Position numbers and translations under genes: made by a program. A DNA stretch of 64,000 nucleotides from Taibaiella chishuiensis (GTDB taxonomy: Bacteria; Bacteroidota; Bacteroidia; Chitinophagales; Chitinophagaceae): contig NZ_PYGD01000006.1 in assembly GCF_003014535.1 (NCBI RefSeq), forward strand, positions 1 through 64,000, written 5' to 3'. The notes under the pieces were generated by a model, which was not told where the DNA came from, did not search any database, and worked only from the letters and a program-made list of their open reading frames with translations. This document shows positions 63,760-64,000 of this stretch, piece after piece (the stretch's first letter is position 1; every line of letters begins with the position of its first letter).

Positions 63760-64000
63760 ATGATGAAATTTATTGTAAAAATAAACACTGGAGATACTAT
63801 CGTTGCAGATTATCTAAACTCAGTAATATTACGATATGTTGATTGGAATGATTATGGATTTAATACATTGTATCGTGTGACATATATAGATGGGAAAGGA
63901 CGTCCTCAAAAAATTGGAGATGTTAGAATAGGCCGGGTGGGGCAAGCTTCAGAAGATATACGACAATTAAAGGAAGATACTGTATTTAATAAATTGGATG
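63760..64000 (+). CDS. N-terminal part of an unrecognised protein (cut by window end)
   Basis: The frame opens at the ATG at 63760, with a second ATG in the next codon (MMKFIVKINTGDT), and stays open to the window end, 80 codons. VILRYVDWNDYGFNTLYRVTYIDGKG is a beta-rich N-terminus that recalls the first domain of some large Bacteroidota ATPases of defence-type operons, from memory and unverified. It follows the nuclease-like gene by about 200 bp on the same strand, so it may be part of the same system. Confidence 0.5.
   Translation, partial: MMKFIVKINTGDTIVADYLNSVILRYVDWNDYGFNTLYRVTYIDGKGRPQKIGDVRIGRVGQASEDIRQLKEDTVFNKLD

Larger units (their letters stand above)
47132..64000. mobile_element. 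tRNA-Pro-associated genomic island, right end not in window
   Basis: Everything right of the tRNA-Pro gene is AT-rich compared with the 5-47 kb chromosome and lacks housekeeping genes. It begins with a serine recombinase pointing into the tRNA, then holds signalling, RiPP, toxin-antitoxin and unrecognised operons. No second copy of the tRNA-Pro 3' end is seen before 64000, so the right junction is probably beyond the window. No conjugation genes are seen in the part present. Confidence 0.75.

Overview
The window looks like a chromosome segment from a Bacteroidota bacterium, most likely family Chitinophagaceae. This rests on promoters of the TTTG-N19-TAnnTTTG type, weak or absent Shine-Dalgarno sequences, the gene content (ligase-associated DNA damage cassette, M13 and S41 peptidases, grasp-with-spasm RiPP genes, class-I-lanthipeptide-like leader) and intergenic heptamer arrays. 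All names come from reading motifs by eye; no database search was run.

Layout. (1) 1-4.7 kb is an AT-richer accessory patch: a DUF4209-like gene remnant, a large PIN-like protein, and an overlapping MazG-like / GIY-YIG-DUF2075-S24 gene pair. Two inverted copies of a REP-like repeat flank the PIN gene. (2) 4.9-21.8 kb is a DNA repair locus. On the minus strand it holds an exonuclease-RecQ-UvrD triple fusion and the ligase-associated cassette (PdeM, Lhr-type helicase, ATP-dependent ligase, MBL exonuclease), plus a metallophosphoesterase and a nucleotidyltransferase. Divergently, on the plus strand, lie dinB and a dnaE-type polymerase behind a strong promoter with a perfect 31-bp palindrome at the expected transcription start. 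(3) 22-47 kb is mostly ordinary chromosome: lipoproteins, APC permease, S1/P1 nuclease, nucleoid-associated protein, endonuclease V, topoisomerase IB, a trehalose synthase/phosphatase fusion with a GH15 hydrolase, M42 and M13 peptidases, regulators, a split 5'-nucleotidase, dnaA, and tRNA-Ser and tRNA-Pro. Two intergenic blocks (25.8-26.2 kb and 40.5-41.2 kb) are packed with a REP-like hairpin repeat and 7-nt-period arrays. (4) From about 47.1 kb to the window end is an AT-rich mobile island whose large serine recombinase gene runs antisense through the tRNA-Pro gene. Its right end is not in the window.

The island carries a PD-(D/E)XK-like protein; a hybrid histidine kinase-response regulator with an S41 peptidase; a lanthipeptide-like precursor; a grasp-with-spasm RiPP cluster (precursor, TPR-like secreted protein, ATP-grasp ligase, small protein, SPASM protein); a zeta-type toxin-antitoxin pair; and an AT-rich operon of three unrecognised genes (soluble protein, membrane protein, PD-(D/E)XK nuclease-like protein) followed by a gene cut by the window end. 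The best candidates for undescribed biology are this last operon, the two-precursor RiPP locus with paired operator-like repeats, the MazG/GIY-YIG-DUF2075-S24 pair, and the palindrome controlling dinB-dnaE.
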